Shown: piece after piece, positions 1 to 10,917 of the stretch
How positions within the stretch are numbered: position 1 is the stretch's first letter
How the letters are laid out: each line of letters opens with the position of its first letter
Assembly: GCA_032718865.1 (NCBI GenBank)
Contig: JALUTQ010000030.1
Span: forward strand, 992,001-1,056,000
From: Tilletia caries
Taxonomy: Eukaryota; Basidiomycota; Exobasidiomycetes; Tilletiales; Tilletiaceae
Direction: 5' to 3'
DNA length: 64,000 bases
Notes under the pieces: model-generated
Databases searched by the model: none
What the model saw: the letters and a program-made list of their open reading frames with translations, nothing else
What the model was told of the DNA's origin: nothing
Position numbers and translations under genes: made by a program

Positions 1-174
1 TGAGCTAGTAGAGCGCAGCGCGTGAGCGCGTCTTCCTTCCTGCCAACCAGCGCGTCTTTCCTCCTGTACATCCATCTCTTCTCTTCTCTCCTTGCAACAC
101 ACACACCCAAGTTCCCGACTCCCCGACTGGTCTGCTTCATTCAAGTGACAGCTCCCCTCCCTCCCTCCGCCGTG

Positions 175-3100
175 ATGGACGTGGATGCACCGTCCACCGC
201 GCCCTCGGCGGATACGCAGCCTCCGGTTGTCCCGGTTGTCGCGTCTCCTCCGCTTGGCAGTCTCATCTCAGCGCCATCAACGGCAGTGGGTGGACGAGGT
301 ATCAAGAGGAGACGAGATGGAGTCATATATACCGACAGTAGAAAGCGATTGGCGGTTTTCTGGTGTTTTTGGACAGGAGAAGGGAGGAACTGTGGCCTCC
401 AGGGCGAAGCAGCTTGGCGTAGGTGTGCCTACACTGTACTCCTGGAAGCAGACGCACGATCAAGGCATCAAGTGAGTTTGGATCACAGCTTGATTCAGTC
501 CCTGGGCACACAGTCTGATACATCGTCTTTTCTCACACTCGATGCAGCCTTGGATGCACTCCAGCTCCTGACTCAGCTCTGGCTGAAGAGCTTACATCAA
601 ATCGATCACGTTCTTCTGCCTCTAATCTCGCGATATTTTTGAAGCCACAGGATGCAAACTCTCTCGCCCGGGAACCAGGAGGTAGTCGTAACGTCAGCGG
701 TGTCCGAAGCAATACACAGGTCGAGCAAGAGAGACAATCCTCGACGGCGTTCGAACGAGCGGACGGACTTGGTCCACAGGTGGAGAGCGAGGAGACATTC
801 GGGGCGGCTGGTCCTGGTGTATTGCCGCCCGAGCTAGTTGAGCAGCTGCGGATTAGTGGTGCACTGGCTACCGATGCGGAGATTGCGGGGGCGATGGCGA
901 TCCAGCTGGACGCCGACACAAGACCGGGGGCGCAAACGTTCGTGAACGAGACGATCGATCTTGCGCTCCACCTCAAGCAGAGTACTCTCGCTCCTGGAAC
1001 CAAAGCAAACTGGGACCGGTGTAAGAGCAGCTTTCTCGTAAGTCGATGTGTTGAGCGAGTCCAGTCCCCTTGGCTTGACACTGGCATCTCAGACTACTGA
1101 CTTCTTTGTTCAACTCACTTCTACCCCGGCATCTCTCTCTCTCTCAGACGTTTTTGGCGCTGTCTCAACCGCATTCGCTCGCAGCAACCAGCGCTTGGAG
1201 CGTCGTTTGCAGCCGAGGTCCCTTCTCCGCTATCGATGCAAGCACCAGCAAGAGTGATCTCGAGCCCGAGCGCAAGCGCAGCACCAGCAGCCAACGAAAA
1301 TGCTCCAGCCACAGCGAACGCCCACGCCTGTGATGCGATGGAGGTGCACACCGAAGAGAGCAGCGCGGAGAGTGAGGCGCGGGAGCAGAGCAACGTCGAC
1401 GAGGTTCTGGTGTCTGAGCAAAAGCTCGTCACATACTTGAAGTGAGTGCTGGTTGTTGTCTGTTGTGCGAGCGAGCTGGTATGGTGAGGGCAGATGCATC
1501 CTGCTGTCAATATATCACATTGTTGTGTTGTGCTCGAGTGGCTGACTTGGTATTGTGTCTTTGGGCTTGCATCGTCACCACAGCTGCTTTGTGTTGCACC
1601 GAAACCCACAGATCGGCGACGAGGGCCTGGAGACCCATGTCAAAGCTATCGTCAACCTTTGGGAGACGCAGGTCCTGAAGGGCGCCAACACCTTTCCTCA
1701 CCCGCGCAATGGCGCCCTGCTGAAAGCCTTCAGGAAAGCAGTCCGGCGACACAAGGTTCAGCACTCAGAACTGCTCGGAGAGGACACTTGGAAGCACTCG
1801 CTCAACGACGGGTACACGGAGGATCAGCATCTCGAGATCAGTCAATGGTACCTCAGGCAAATGTCCCAGCAGCCCAGCACCTCCCAGCAGCACAGCACCA
1901 TCGCCTACCCCGCCTCAGCTTCCGACGCCTGCGACACCTCCACTTGGAGAGCTCGATTCGACTTCCTGATGCAGCATGCCATCATGGGAAGGTCGGAAGA
2001 CTTACGGAAGGCCAAGCTATCGCGACTCTACACGCGCACAGTGAGTCATTTCCCTCTTCCCTCGTCCTCCCCTTCTCCTCCCCCCTTGATGTCATCGGAT
2101 AGATGATAGATCAGGGGTGGACAACGACATGTGGGTATTGGCCCACGGCAGTCGGGCGGGGGAGCGTCAGCTGAAACCAGGGCAAAGATGGTGCGGGGTC
2201 GCGGGGTGCACCTGTAGTCTGCACTGTGTGTGTCTGACGGTGACTACTGTGTGCGCCTCGGTTTGGTTGTACTGGGATATGGGTCTGGCGTGGCATTGGT
2301 GTTGTCAGATGTCGCCATTGCTCTGAATGCTTGATGATTGATCGATGATCTGACTTGGTTTTGTTTTTGCCTTCCTCGTTCGTCCATCATAGTTGCCTCA
2401 ATCACAGCCTCAAGCATGTCCAGCGTTTGTGGTGACCATTCCCCGCAGCAAAGTCAACACAGAAGGTCGGAAAGAGGTCGGTATTGCGGCTCGGCATAAG
2501 AACGTAGAGGCCTGCCCGGTGGGAGCGCTTGCTCTCTTCTTCTATGAGCGCTGGCACACGCGAAAGGAGCCGTTTCCCAACTTCTCCAGTCGTGCTTCCT
2601 GGTACCACCTCATGCTGTTGACGGACTGCGAGGACGACGCGGTCGAGGGCAGCGGCGTTACATGGGATGATCAAGCTCAGGTACTCAAGAAGGCATTCAG
2701 CGACCTCGGCATTGCGACTTCGAATGTCACGCACGCGATGCGAGGAGGAGGAGCCAGAATGGCATTCGAGCGTGGTTGCTCGGAAGACAGCATCCGGAAG
2801 CATGGGCGTTGGACTGCTGGAGGTGATCAGCTGATAGAGCGATATTTGACAGGTGTGGCGCTTCAGCCTGTGCGAGCGTTGGCGGGCTTCAGCGCAGGAG
2901 GAGGCGACTATTGGCTGCCGCGCACATTGGTGGAACCACCACTGGCGCTTCAGCAGCAGCTCTGGCCAGAGATCGAGGAGGCGGAGACGACCATCAAGGA
3001 GCGACATCGGACGGGCGGAGAGACCGACCAGGCCGCGCTGAACTTCCTGGCCTTGTTGAAGTGGCTGCGGACCGTAATGTTACAAGACGCAGCGTGCCTC

Positions 3101-4248
3101 AGACATCAATACGAAGGCCTCCCTATTTGGTCGATGCCACCTTTCGACACTACCGCATTCGGGACCTTCGCCTCCGCTCTCACAGCAGCTATGTCCGCAG
3201 CAGTCAGCCCTATTGAGGTCACCATCACACAACTTGTCCCTGCGGTGGGTCATGCACTGGCTGAGCTTCGCGTCAAGCAGGAGGAGACCTCGGCGATGGT
3301 CAAGGCGGCGGTAACCGAGGCGCGCATCGAGCGCGAAGAATCACGGGCCTTCCTTTCGGATATGTTCCGTCTCGTTGTGTCGGCGCTTCAGCAGAACAAC
3401 AACAGTGCAGAGCAGCAGCGCAGCAACACTCGTCGGGCACTTGCTACGAGTGCTCGCGCGCTTCTCGAAGCTGAGGAGGTAATTGGATCATTGATGTGGT
3501 TTGTTCTCTCTCCTGATGTTCGATGCTCTGACATTACATGCCTCCTTTCTTTGGTCTTCAGTTCGTTGATAGCTCCGGCCCTTCCTCCGATGCTGATGCA
3601 GCACTTTTTCGACTACAGCAGCACTTGGCCACTGGACAGCCGCCTACAGCGCCCTTCACTCTTGTCAGCAGCTCCGTTCCAACCGTTCCTATCATCAACG
3701 ATGTCAGTGCTCGGTCGGTAGCAGCCTTCTCAAACGCGTCTGTCCCTCAAGCCCCCGGTCCTCCTGCTTCTCCCGCTCTCCTACCCTCCTCTCAATCTTT
3801 CTCTCGAACCCCTGCTCCCCCCTCTGCTACTTCGACACCCCTCTCCTTGCTGCAGCTGGCGAAGCGCGTTGGATCGGTGCGTCAGCTTGTGCAGGTATGG
3901 CATGTAGGGGATGGGCTGATCAGGTCTCTGAAAGACCGATTGGAGGGGAAAGATGCTGGCCTGGATGCGGGAGCGGTAGCTGCGCGCAAGCTTCTCAGTC
4001 GCTGGCGCAGGGTGATCGAGTTGGTCGAGGATCTGAGCAGCGGTACGGACCGGGACAAGGTCGCTGTTGAGGTGGATCGAAAGCTCAAGTCCTTGGGGAA
4101 GATGGGACTGCGAGCTCTTTCGGACAACGTTCTCGCCAAGAAGGACGTACGCGCTACATTCGTAGCCGACATCAAGCTCGACCTCGAGCTTGACTCTCCC
4201 CGCTCTGCGCTTTCAGCAACTGTTTCAGCAACTGCTACGATACCATGA
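175..4248 (+). CDS. Crypton-type tyrosine recombinase, multi-exon, possibly frame-broken near its start
   Basis: Likely the DNA-cutting and joining enzyme of a Crypton transposon. The exon at 2393-3478 carries the recombinase core: THAMR gives the H-x-x-R box, KHGRW the next box, and the Y of IERYL is the candidate nucleophile; it is followed by an Ndc10-like LAGF...YWLPR stretch. The last exon, 3562-4248, resembles the GCR1_C DNA-binding domain (LVQVWHVGDGL...LLSRWRRVIELV). Introns fitting phase are 472-547, 1442-1583, 2041-2392 and 3479-3561; the one starting at 1038 is unclear (acceptor 1092 or 1147). The N-terminal helix-turn-helix-like segment (SRAKQLGVGVPTLYSWKQ) lies one frame away from the ATG at 175, so either a one-base break exists near 380 or the start is different. 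Domain assignment is from family patterns; exact exons are inferred. Confidence 0.7.
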
Positions 4249-6405
4249 GAAGGTGAGTAGTCTTCCTAATTTCCTATTCATTATTGCTGCTGGGATCTGC
4301 GCTATACTGACTACTGTACTGACGCCAACTCCTTTCGAAGCGTCCAGAAAATCGTCCCCTCTCTCCCTCTCTCATTATGCATCCACTCAGACAGCTGAGT
4401 TATCTATCCAGGTCCCATCTCCCAGACGTAGTCGATACCCCAGGTGGTCGAGGCGATACGACACGTTCGCAGACCTGCGCCATCCAAGTCTGCCAAATCC
4501 ATCATCCGGCCTTGTTTTTTTCTCGCCTCGCAAGCTCTTCTCCTTCGCCCGTCGTCACCGCTTTGATTTGGTCCGCTCGCACTTTTTCGTCCTCTCGCAC
4601 TTGCGTCTCCCGAGTCTCCGACTGTTTCATGTAATCTGGCCTTCGTACTCGTTCCCGCATTTCCATCGCTTTTTGTCTTGACTCTTCCCGTGGCTGTGTG
4701 TTCGTTTAGGCCTGCACCGACCTTTGGGCTGTCCCTCCTTACGCGCACTGTCGCTGATTGCCAGAAGATGTGTTGGGCAACTTTGTGCAGAGTCTTTCCT
4801 TTCTTGCGTCGTGCGGGGTGATTGACTTGAAGAACAATTATTGGGATTGTATTGCATCGAAGTCTAAGACGAAAGTGCCTGTATAGTGAATAGGATATCG
4901 GTGGAGGAAACAGTAGCTTCATGAGTGAAGGAAAAGCATATCAGCTGAGGTCTCTTTAAAGGTTTTGGGATTATGGCATTACTCACTTCGAATCTTCGAT
5001 CATTCATCCCCCGTATATTTCTGAATCCTAACTCGTTCTGAAGCCTCCAGCGTCGATTGATGAAATAGCTGCGCAAAGAAAGACGAGAGAAGTGTCAGTT
5101 ATCGACTATCAGTTATCGACTATCGTGAGACTACCTCGCCTCGACATCCCATTTCCAAACTGACATACGTTCCCCCTATTTTCGCCATGTTGTCCGCGGC
5201 AGAGGATGCGCTGCGCCACTGGCAACATCCCCTGCCGACGAGACTCTCCTATCCCCTTTTCTCCTCAAGCACCGCAAACCGGAATTGAATGATTAGCAGA
5301 AAATCTGAATGGGAAAGAATCCAACAAGCAAGAAGAAAAAGAAGTAAGAACGCGTATCAGCACATTGCGCGTAAACTCGTTGATGTCTCTGATGGATGCG
5401 GCTCACCCTCCTCCAGAAAAACCCAACTTCATTGCCGACACAACACTGAGAAAGAGAGAAGGCGTCAGCATAAGTAATTTGCCCTTGGAAGCGACGCGCA
5501 TGAATGGGAAATAGGGGACTCACTGTCCGAACTCCGAGGAGCGGCAACAAACAGCGGCCGGCGACGGCAGACGCGCAACAGCGCGCGCGGAGCAGAGTCG
5601 AGGGCGCAAGACGGGAGCTGCGAGCAGCGATGTAGACTGTGAGTGCTGAGAAGATGGGAGCGAAGCGAAGAAGAAATAGGGAGAAACGATCAGCAAGTGC
5701 GAGGGGCGGAGGAGAGAGCAATATGAGAAGGAAATCAACAGCGTCAGTACAAGTGTCTGATTACTTATACTCAGTGCTCGGTAGTGGTGTTCTGTGAAGT
5801 ACTTACTCTGTCCGTTGGGTTGGGTTCGGGCTGGTTGCTCAAAGGAGGATGCTTGTGGAGTTGGTGACCGTTCTGCGACAACTTGTGTCCGCTTCGTGAC
5901 CCCATCGGAGAAATTCTGTGACCGTGCGTGTCCGCGGAGAAACACCCCAAAACTCTAAAGAGTTCGGGGAATATGACTTCATATGTATGACAAAAGGTGC
6001 TGATCACTGATCCGAACGGTCACCCGTTCGGGCGGGGCCCGTACTCACAACACTGTTCCAGAGGGCTCGCGCACGGGCCCTCACTCACTCAAAACTCCCT
6101 TCGACTGACTGAGCAAGGCTGTTGCTATGCAGAGGAGTGGAAAAAAGGGCTGAGGGAGCAGATAAAGGAAGAGACCAGAAATGCGGTTGACAGACGCGTC
6201 AGCTACGACCATGGGAAGTGCCGGAATACCAAAACAACACCTGGACTGTGTACTTTGGGTGTAACCCTCACAAGGCCGATGACTTTGTTCTGACATTGGT
6301 TGATGGGTAAAGGTGCTGTGAGGCATGGAAGTGTGCGTTGGTTGGATGCAAAAGGAAAATTTTGCGGGAGGTGTCACTCAAATTTCGTCGAGTGGAGCCA
6401 GACTA
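4249..6405. other. Gene-poor spacer between Crypton gene and copia junction
   Basis: No open frame here shows a recognisable domain or a convincing exon chain. The only local structure seen is a short direct repeat near 5096-5125, where a TTATCGACTATC unit occurs twice. It may hold the 3' end of the Crypton element, but Cryptons have no terminal repeats by which to recognise an edge. Confidence 0.5.
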
Positions 6406-6815
6406 GTCGCTTCCCTTGCGTCTCGGGCTGCTACTGCTGACGACCTTCCTCGATGAAGGGTATATATACTGCTCATGATTCTGAATCCTGAGTCAAATCT
6501 TCAAACCCAACTCTTCCCCATCCGACTTCACTCCTTAGCCCAATCTCCACAGCTCGACTTGCTGCACATCTTCTTCCCTCACAAATACTGCCACCTCACC
6601 TTCAAGACAATGCTCAGCCTTCGCTTTGTGGTCATGTTGCCCTTCATCCTCGGTCTTGCCGCCACAGGAGCTAACTCTGCCCCGGTCGGGCCGTCCTTTG
6701 TGAGTGCACCGATGGCTATGTCTGATGAAACGTTACTTCGCTCACATGACCACAACATTTCTTTGGACATACAGGAAGAAGCGAGCGAAATTTCCCGAGT
6801 TGGAAAGGAATACGG
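6406..6815 (+). repeat. 410-base copy of a secreted-protein gene 5' region
   Basis: This segment matches the reverse complement of 57092-57501, with positions summing to 63907 throughout and no difference found by eye. It contains a TATATATA box at 6461-6468, the 5' leader, the signal-peptide exon (6610-6699), intron 1 (6700-6774) and exon 2. Homology stops one base past the end of exon 2, where the other copy begins its GTGAGC donor. The opposite edge starts at GTCGC (6406). Confidence 0.9.
6461..6468 (+). promoter_or_regulatory. TATA box of the duplicated secreted-protein promoter
   Basis: TATATATA lies about 140 bases upstream of the ATG at 6610. The same box precedes the 57-kb gene copy. 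If active it would drive the chimeric open frame that follows. Confidence 0.5.
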
Positions 6816-7137
6816 GAGCAATGGGGTAGCAGAGAGGAACGTTCGGACAATCACAGAGATGACAAGGACCATGTTGATTGCCGCCAAGCTGCCTTCCTTC
6901 TTCTGGCCAGCCGCAGCAGGATATGCAGCACATATCAAGAATCGAGTGACCGCAGCGAGTCTCTCGGATGAGACAACACCTTTCGAGCAGCTCAACGGCA
7001 AGAAGCCACCGGCGCGATCCTTCAAACCCTTCGGCTGCACAGCGTGGGCCATGAAACCCAGCACGGAACGGGACGGCAAGTTCGACGCCAAGTCTCGCCC
7101 CTGCGTATACCTTGGGCTAAGGTTGTCCCCGGAGTAA
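6610..7137 (+). pseudogene. Chimera: signal peptide of a host secreted protein fused to copia integrase
   Basis: The first 30 residues form a signal peptide ending near ANSAPV, shared with the gene at 56770-57297. After GKEYG the frame passes directly into copia integrase core sequence: SNGVAERNVRTI supplies the conserved NG-x-AER motif, followed by FFWPAAAGYAAHIKNR. The intron at 6700-6774 is 75 bases without a stop, so the fusion stays in frame whether or not it is spliced. The integrase part is cut at YLG by a MITE at 7118, after which the frame ends in MITE sequence at 7137. The first integrase half (zinc finger and first catalytic D) is absent. A functional integrase is unlikely; whether a secreted chimeric peptide is made cannot be told from sequence. 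Confidence 0.75.
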
Positions 7138-7799
7138 CGCGGAGGGCTCCGCCTCCGCACTTCCAAATTCCGCCGGAATTTTGACTTTCTGAGGCGAGCT
7201 CCGCCTCCGCAGACTAAGACAGAGCGGAAAAAAACCAGCTCCGCGTTCCGACGGAATTATACAAAAGTTGAAATCCCAGCTCCGCGCTCCGCGTTTTTTT
7301 CTGTGCGTTTTTCGTAATGCTCCTCCGTGCTCCGTGTATGCGGAGCTCGGAATTCCGCGGAATTCCGTCGGAGCGCAGTGGTGGTATAAGTTGCTCTCAG
7401 AATGACTCTAATACACTCAGAGCTATACATTCACCATCCGACATTGTTGCGGTATTGACTCTAGTGCTATTTTTGAAGTTCTCAACGGATGATGATGCCT
7501 GTTTTTATTCCCTGCGGTGTCTCGAGGATGCCTATTTTCTCGGAATTCCGCGGAAATTCCGCCGGAATTTTCACACAATTTTGACGACTCCGCGCTCCGC
7601 ACATTTGGCAAGTGGGCCCAGGATTGGGCTCCGCCTCCGCACAAATTCCGGCGGAGTTCTCCAAGCGGACTCCGTGCTTTTTTAAGATCAAAAATTTGTC
7701 AAAAGTGAGCTCCGCGCTCCGCCTCCGGCGGAGCCCTCCGTCGGAGTAGTGCGGAGTCCGCAAAACCCCAGCTCCGCGTCAACTCCGGGGACAACCTTA
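7118..7799. mobile_element. 682-base foldback MITE with 8-base target duplication (hAT-like)
   Basis: The ends form a perfect 18-base inverted repeat starting TAAGGTTGTCCCCGGAGT. It is flanked by the 8-base direct repeat CCTTGGGC at 7110-7117 and 7800-7807, and removing the insert plus one repeat restores the copia frame (CVYLGPAFKG). The interior has no coding capacity and is filled with short self-complementary words such as CTCCGC/GCGGAG and GGAATTCC. The 8-base duplication points to the hAT superfamily; the transposase that moves it is not identified here. Confidence 0.88.
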
Positions 7800-10137
7800 C
7801 CTTGGGCCAGCGTTCAAAGGTGCCTCAAAGCTATGGGACCCCGTCGCCAACAGGGAGCTCGTTGACCACTCCGTCATCTTTGACGAGGACAACACCGCCA
7901 GCCGCCTCCTCCAACACCACCAGCTCCAGTCGGGAGAAGTCGTCCCGTCTTTCGGTTTCCTGGACGACGAGGATGAGTCGCAGCCAGAGCAGCGTCAGCA
8001 TCACGAACAGCAGCAGCACCATCTCCAACCACGTCCGGCTCAGCAGACTCACCAACAAGGACCACAGCCGCCCGCCTTGCAACAGGCCATGCAGAACGCA
8101 CTGCAGAGCAGAGTTGTGCCGTCGGATATCCTGCCCTCGGTGACGGCGATCGCGGGCGGCGGACAGGTATCCAGGGAAGCCCTGGCGACGGTAGCGAGGC
8201 GACTTGCAGCGCAGAGCAAGGAGGCGCAGCTCACGGCGGGAAGGGGAAGCACGCGAGTGGATGGTGAACCGGAAGTGGCGGTGGAGCGACGGAGGGAGAC
8301 TGCTCCGGCGGAGCAGGGAAGGGCGGCAGGTGACAGAGAGAGTAGTGCGCAGGAGGGTCGTAGGAGTGGTCGGCTGGCAGGGAAGGAGCCGGCATTTGGG
8401 ATGTTGAGCGATGATGGCAGTAGGAAGCGGAAGGAACCTGGTGACCCCGAAGGAGGAGGGTGTTACGCAGTGTTGGAACCTGAGGAGATGGCATTCGGGG
8501 ACCCAAGGACGGTGAGGGAGGCGATGGAGCGTCCGGACAAGGAGAAGTGGCTGGAGGCGATGCACGTTGAAGTGAGGTCTCACATCAATCGAGGAACCTG
8601 GAGGGTGGTCAAAGCGTATGGGAAGGCAAATCTCATCAGCTCAAAGTGGGTTTTTGTTCTGAAAAAGAATGCTGACGGGTCTATTCAAAAGTACAAGGCA
8701 AGACTAGTCGCTCGAGGATTTACACAGGTTGAAGGCGTCGACTTTGACGAGACCTTCGCTCCCACCTCAAGGCTTCAAAATATGCGACTTCTCTGCGCCA
8801 TGGCGGCAGCTCTGGGCCTCGAAATCCATCAAATCGATTACGAGACGGCGTACCTCAATGCCGGCCTCAAGAACCAGATATATATGCTCCCGCCAGACGG
8901 AATGGACCTGCTCGGACACGATCTCCTCCCGGACGACGCCCTCGAACTGATGCTCGCCCTTTACGGGCTAAAGCAGTCTGGGCACGAGTGGCATCGGGTC
9001 TTGAAGGAGGCACTCGGCAAGATCGGTTTCTGCCCTAGCGATATCGACCCCACCATGTTCATTCGAGACGGAGAAGCTTCCGCCATTCTGCTGGTCTACG
9101 TTGACGACATCCTGGTTCTAGCATCTCCCGGCGGTGCGGTCGAGTCCGTCAAGAAGGAGCTCCTCACCCTCTTCAAAGGTACCGACCTTGGCCCAGCACA
9201 TCACTGTCTGGGGATCCGGATCGTTCAAGACAAGGAGCGGGGGACGATAACACTCGATCAAGAACGGTATGCGGAGGAAGTTCTGGCGCGTTTTGGATTC
9301 TCGACGTCAAACCCGACATCAACCCCACTTTGCTCAAAGAAGGCCCTGCGGAAAGCCAGCGAAGGAGACATTCGGTGCGACCCCTCCATCTACCGAGCAA
9401 TCGTCGGCTGTCTCGCGTACCTCGCACAAGGAACTCGGCCACACCTCGCATTTGCGGTCAGCACTCTAGGCAAGTTCAGTTCGGATCCGACGGAGGAACA
9501 CATGGAGGCAGCAAAGCGCGTTCTCCGATACATTCGAGGGACGACTGGGGCGAAGTTGACGTTCGGAGGGGACAGGAGTGAGGAAGGGGTGGAAGGGTAC
9601 GTTGATGCAGATTGGGCTGCCGACCGGGACGACCGGCGATCGACGTCGGGCTTCGTGTACACGATGGCGGGAGGTGCCGTATCGTGGGGTTCACGCAAGC
9701 AGGGTGCTGTCGCTTTGTCAACAGCGGAGGCTGAGTACGTGGCAGCTGGAGTGGCAGGGAGGGAGGCGTTATTGTTGAGTGGGGCATTGGCAGCAGCAGG
9801 AAAGGAACTCGGCACGGTCACGATCAATTGCGACAATCAGGCAGCCATACAACTGGTCAAGAACCCTGGGTCCCACCACGACAGGAGCAAGCACATCGAC
9901 ATCGTCCATCATTGGATCCGTGACAAGGCCCAACAAGGAGCATTTGCCTTTCAATACGTTCCGACGGATCTCAACCCTGCAGACGCTTTTACCAAAGCCC
10001 TCGGACAAATCAAGCACCGGAAGCACGCAGAGGCGATTGGGATGACTCTGGCATTGGGGGCATGGTCGCTGGGCTCAGAGGGAGTAGGGAATGTCGATAC
10101 AGTGAGCGGCGCTGAGAGGGAGTGTGAGAACCGATAG
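7800..10137 (+). CDS. Copia retrotransposon pol, integrase C-terminus to RNase H (5'-truncated)
   Basis: This frame continues the integrase interrupted by the MITE. After a linker with glutamine runs (about 7990-8090) it encodes a copia-type reverse transcriptase starting near 8490 (EAMERPDKEKWLEAM, then WVFVLKKNADG and KARLVARGFTQ). The catalytic YVDDILV is at about 9097-9117. RNase H follows, with GYVDADWAADRDDRRSTSG and LSTAEAEYVAA, and the tail shows the usual ADAFTKALG. The frame is open from the MITE edge to the stop at 10137. Gag, protease and the first half of integrase are missing, and no LTR pair could be found, so this is a 3' fragment and not mobile by itself. Confidence 0.9.
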
Positions 10138-10917
10138 CTAGAGGTGGAGGTGGAGGCCAGCTTGTCCCTGTATCTTCCTCCTTGTTTTCCCTTCTCTCTC
10201 TCTTCTCCAATACAACAAGAGGTCAGTTTCCACAGAAACAAAAAGGGAGACAACAACCGACTCAGCTGAAACCCTTAGTAAAGACGGCGATGATCACTCA
10301 GAGGATAGAGAACAGGTCGTTTTTAGGCTAGAAACGAGGACCGAGAGGAACCCCCATTTAGACGATCTGCAAGTGGAGAGCTCGACAGCGGGAAGTGATG
10401 AAGGTAACAGGCAAATGAAGGTGATTGGCCTGGAAACGGATATGTACGCAGCGCACAAATCAACAGCTCAACGCAGCGGCCCTGACTTTCTTGGTGCACA
10501 GGCATACGGCCCCAACATCGACGACCGGGAAACGAATTTCGACATGGCGGGTCGCCACGCTAACGTTTCCACGCCTTATACCGCTGCTGTACTATAGACA
10601 GGAAACAGAACAGTTCTCTCATGTGGATATCTATTGATCATTAAGATCCCACAACCTCAGGCCTCGCTTGCGACGAAGTGCGAAGGTCTCCCAAGATGCT
10701 GTCGCTAGTCCAGTTGTGGCAAGGATTACGGAATGTATAAAGGCAAAGCAGTTCAGAGAAATGGATGATGTTGAGAACCCATACCCTCCCTCTCTACCAC
10801 TCAATCCCCCCATCCTCCTTCCTCCCTCCTCCCGGCTCCCCCCATTCCCCAATAACTCACACTATCATATTTTCTTTTCTTGCCCACTTCTCCTGCGAAG
10901 CGCTCAAGAAACTCACG
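10138..10917. other. Spacer and promoter region upstream of the GH45 gene
   Basis: No coding evidence. A TATA-like TATAAAG lies at 10736-10742, about 180 bases before the ATG of the cellulase gene. The pyrimidine-rich tract at 10785-10850 would fall in the 5' leader. The copia 3' end is presumably near 10140-10260, but no LTR border is visible. Confidence 0.5.

Noticed and set aside
175..4248. Captain gene of a giant Starship element
   Set aside because: The protein pattern fits Ndc10/GCR1-type Cryptons better than the Starship recombinase family. No long cargo region with matching direct repeats was found, and the following elements have their own borders.
5289..6000. Overlapping frames that might form a host gene
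   Set aside because: No frame shows domain, signal peptide or exon borders that join in phase.
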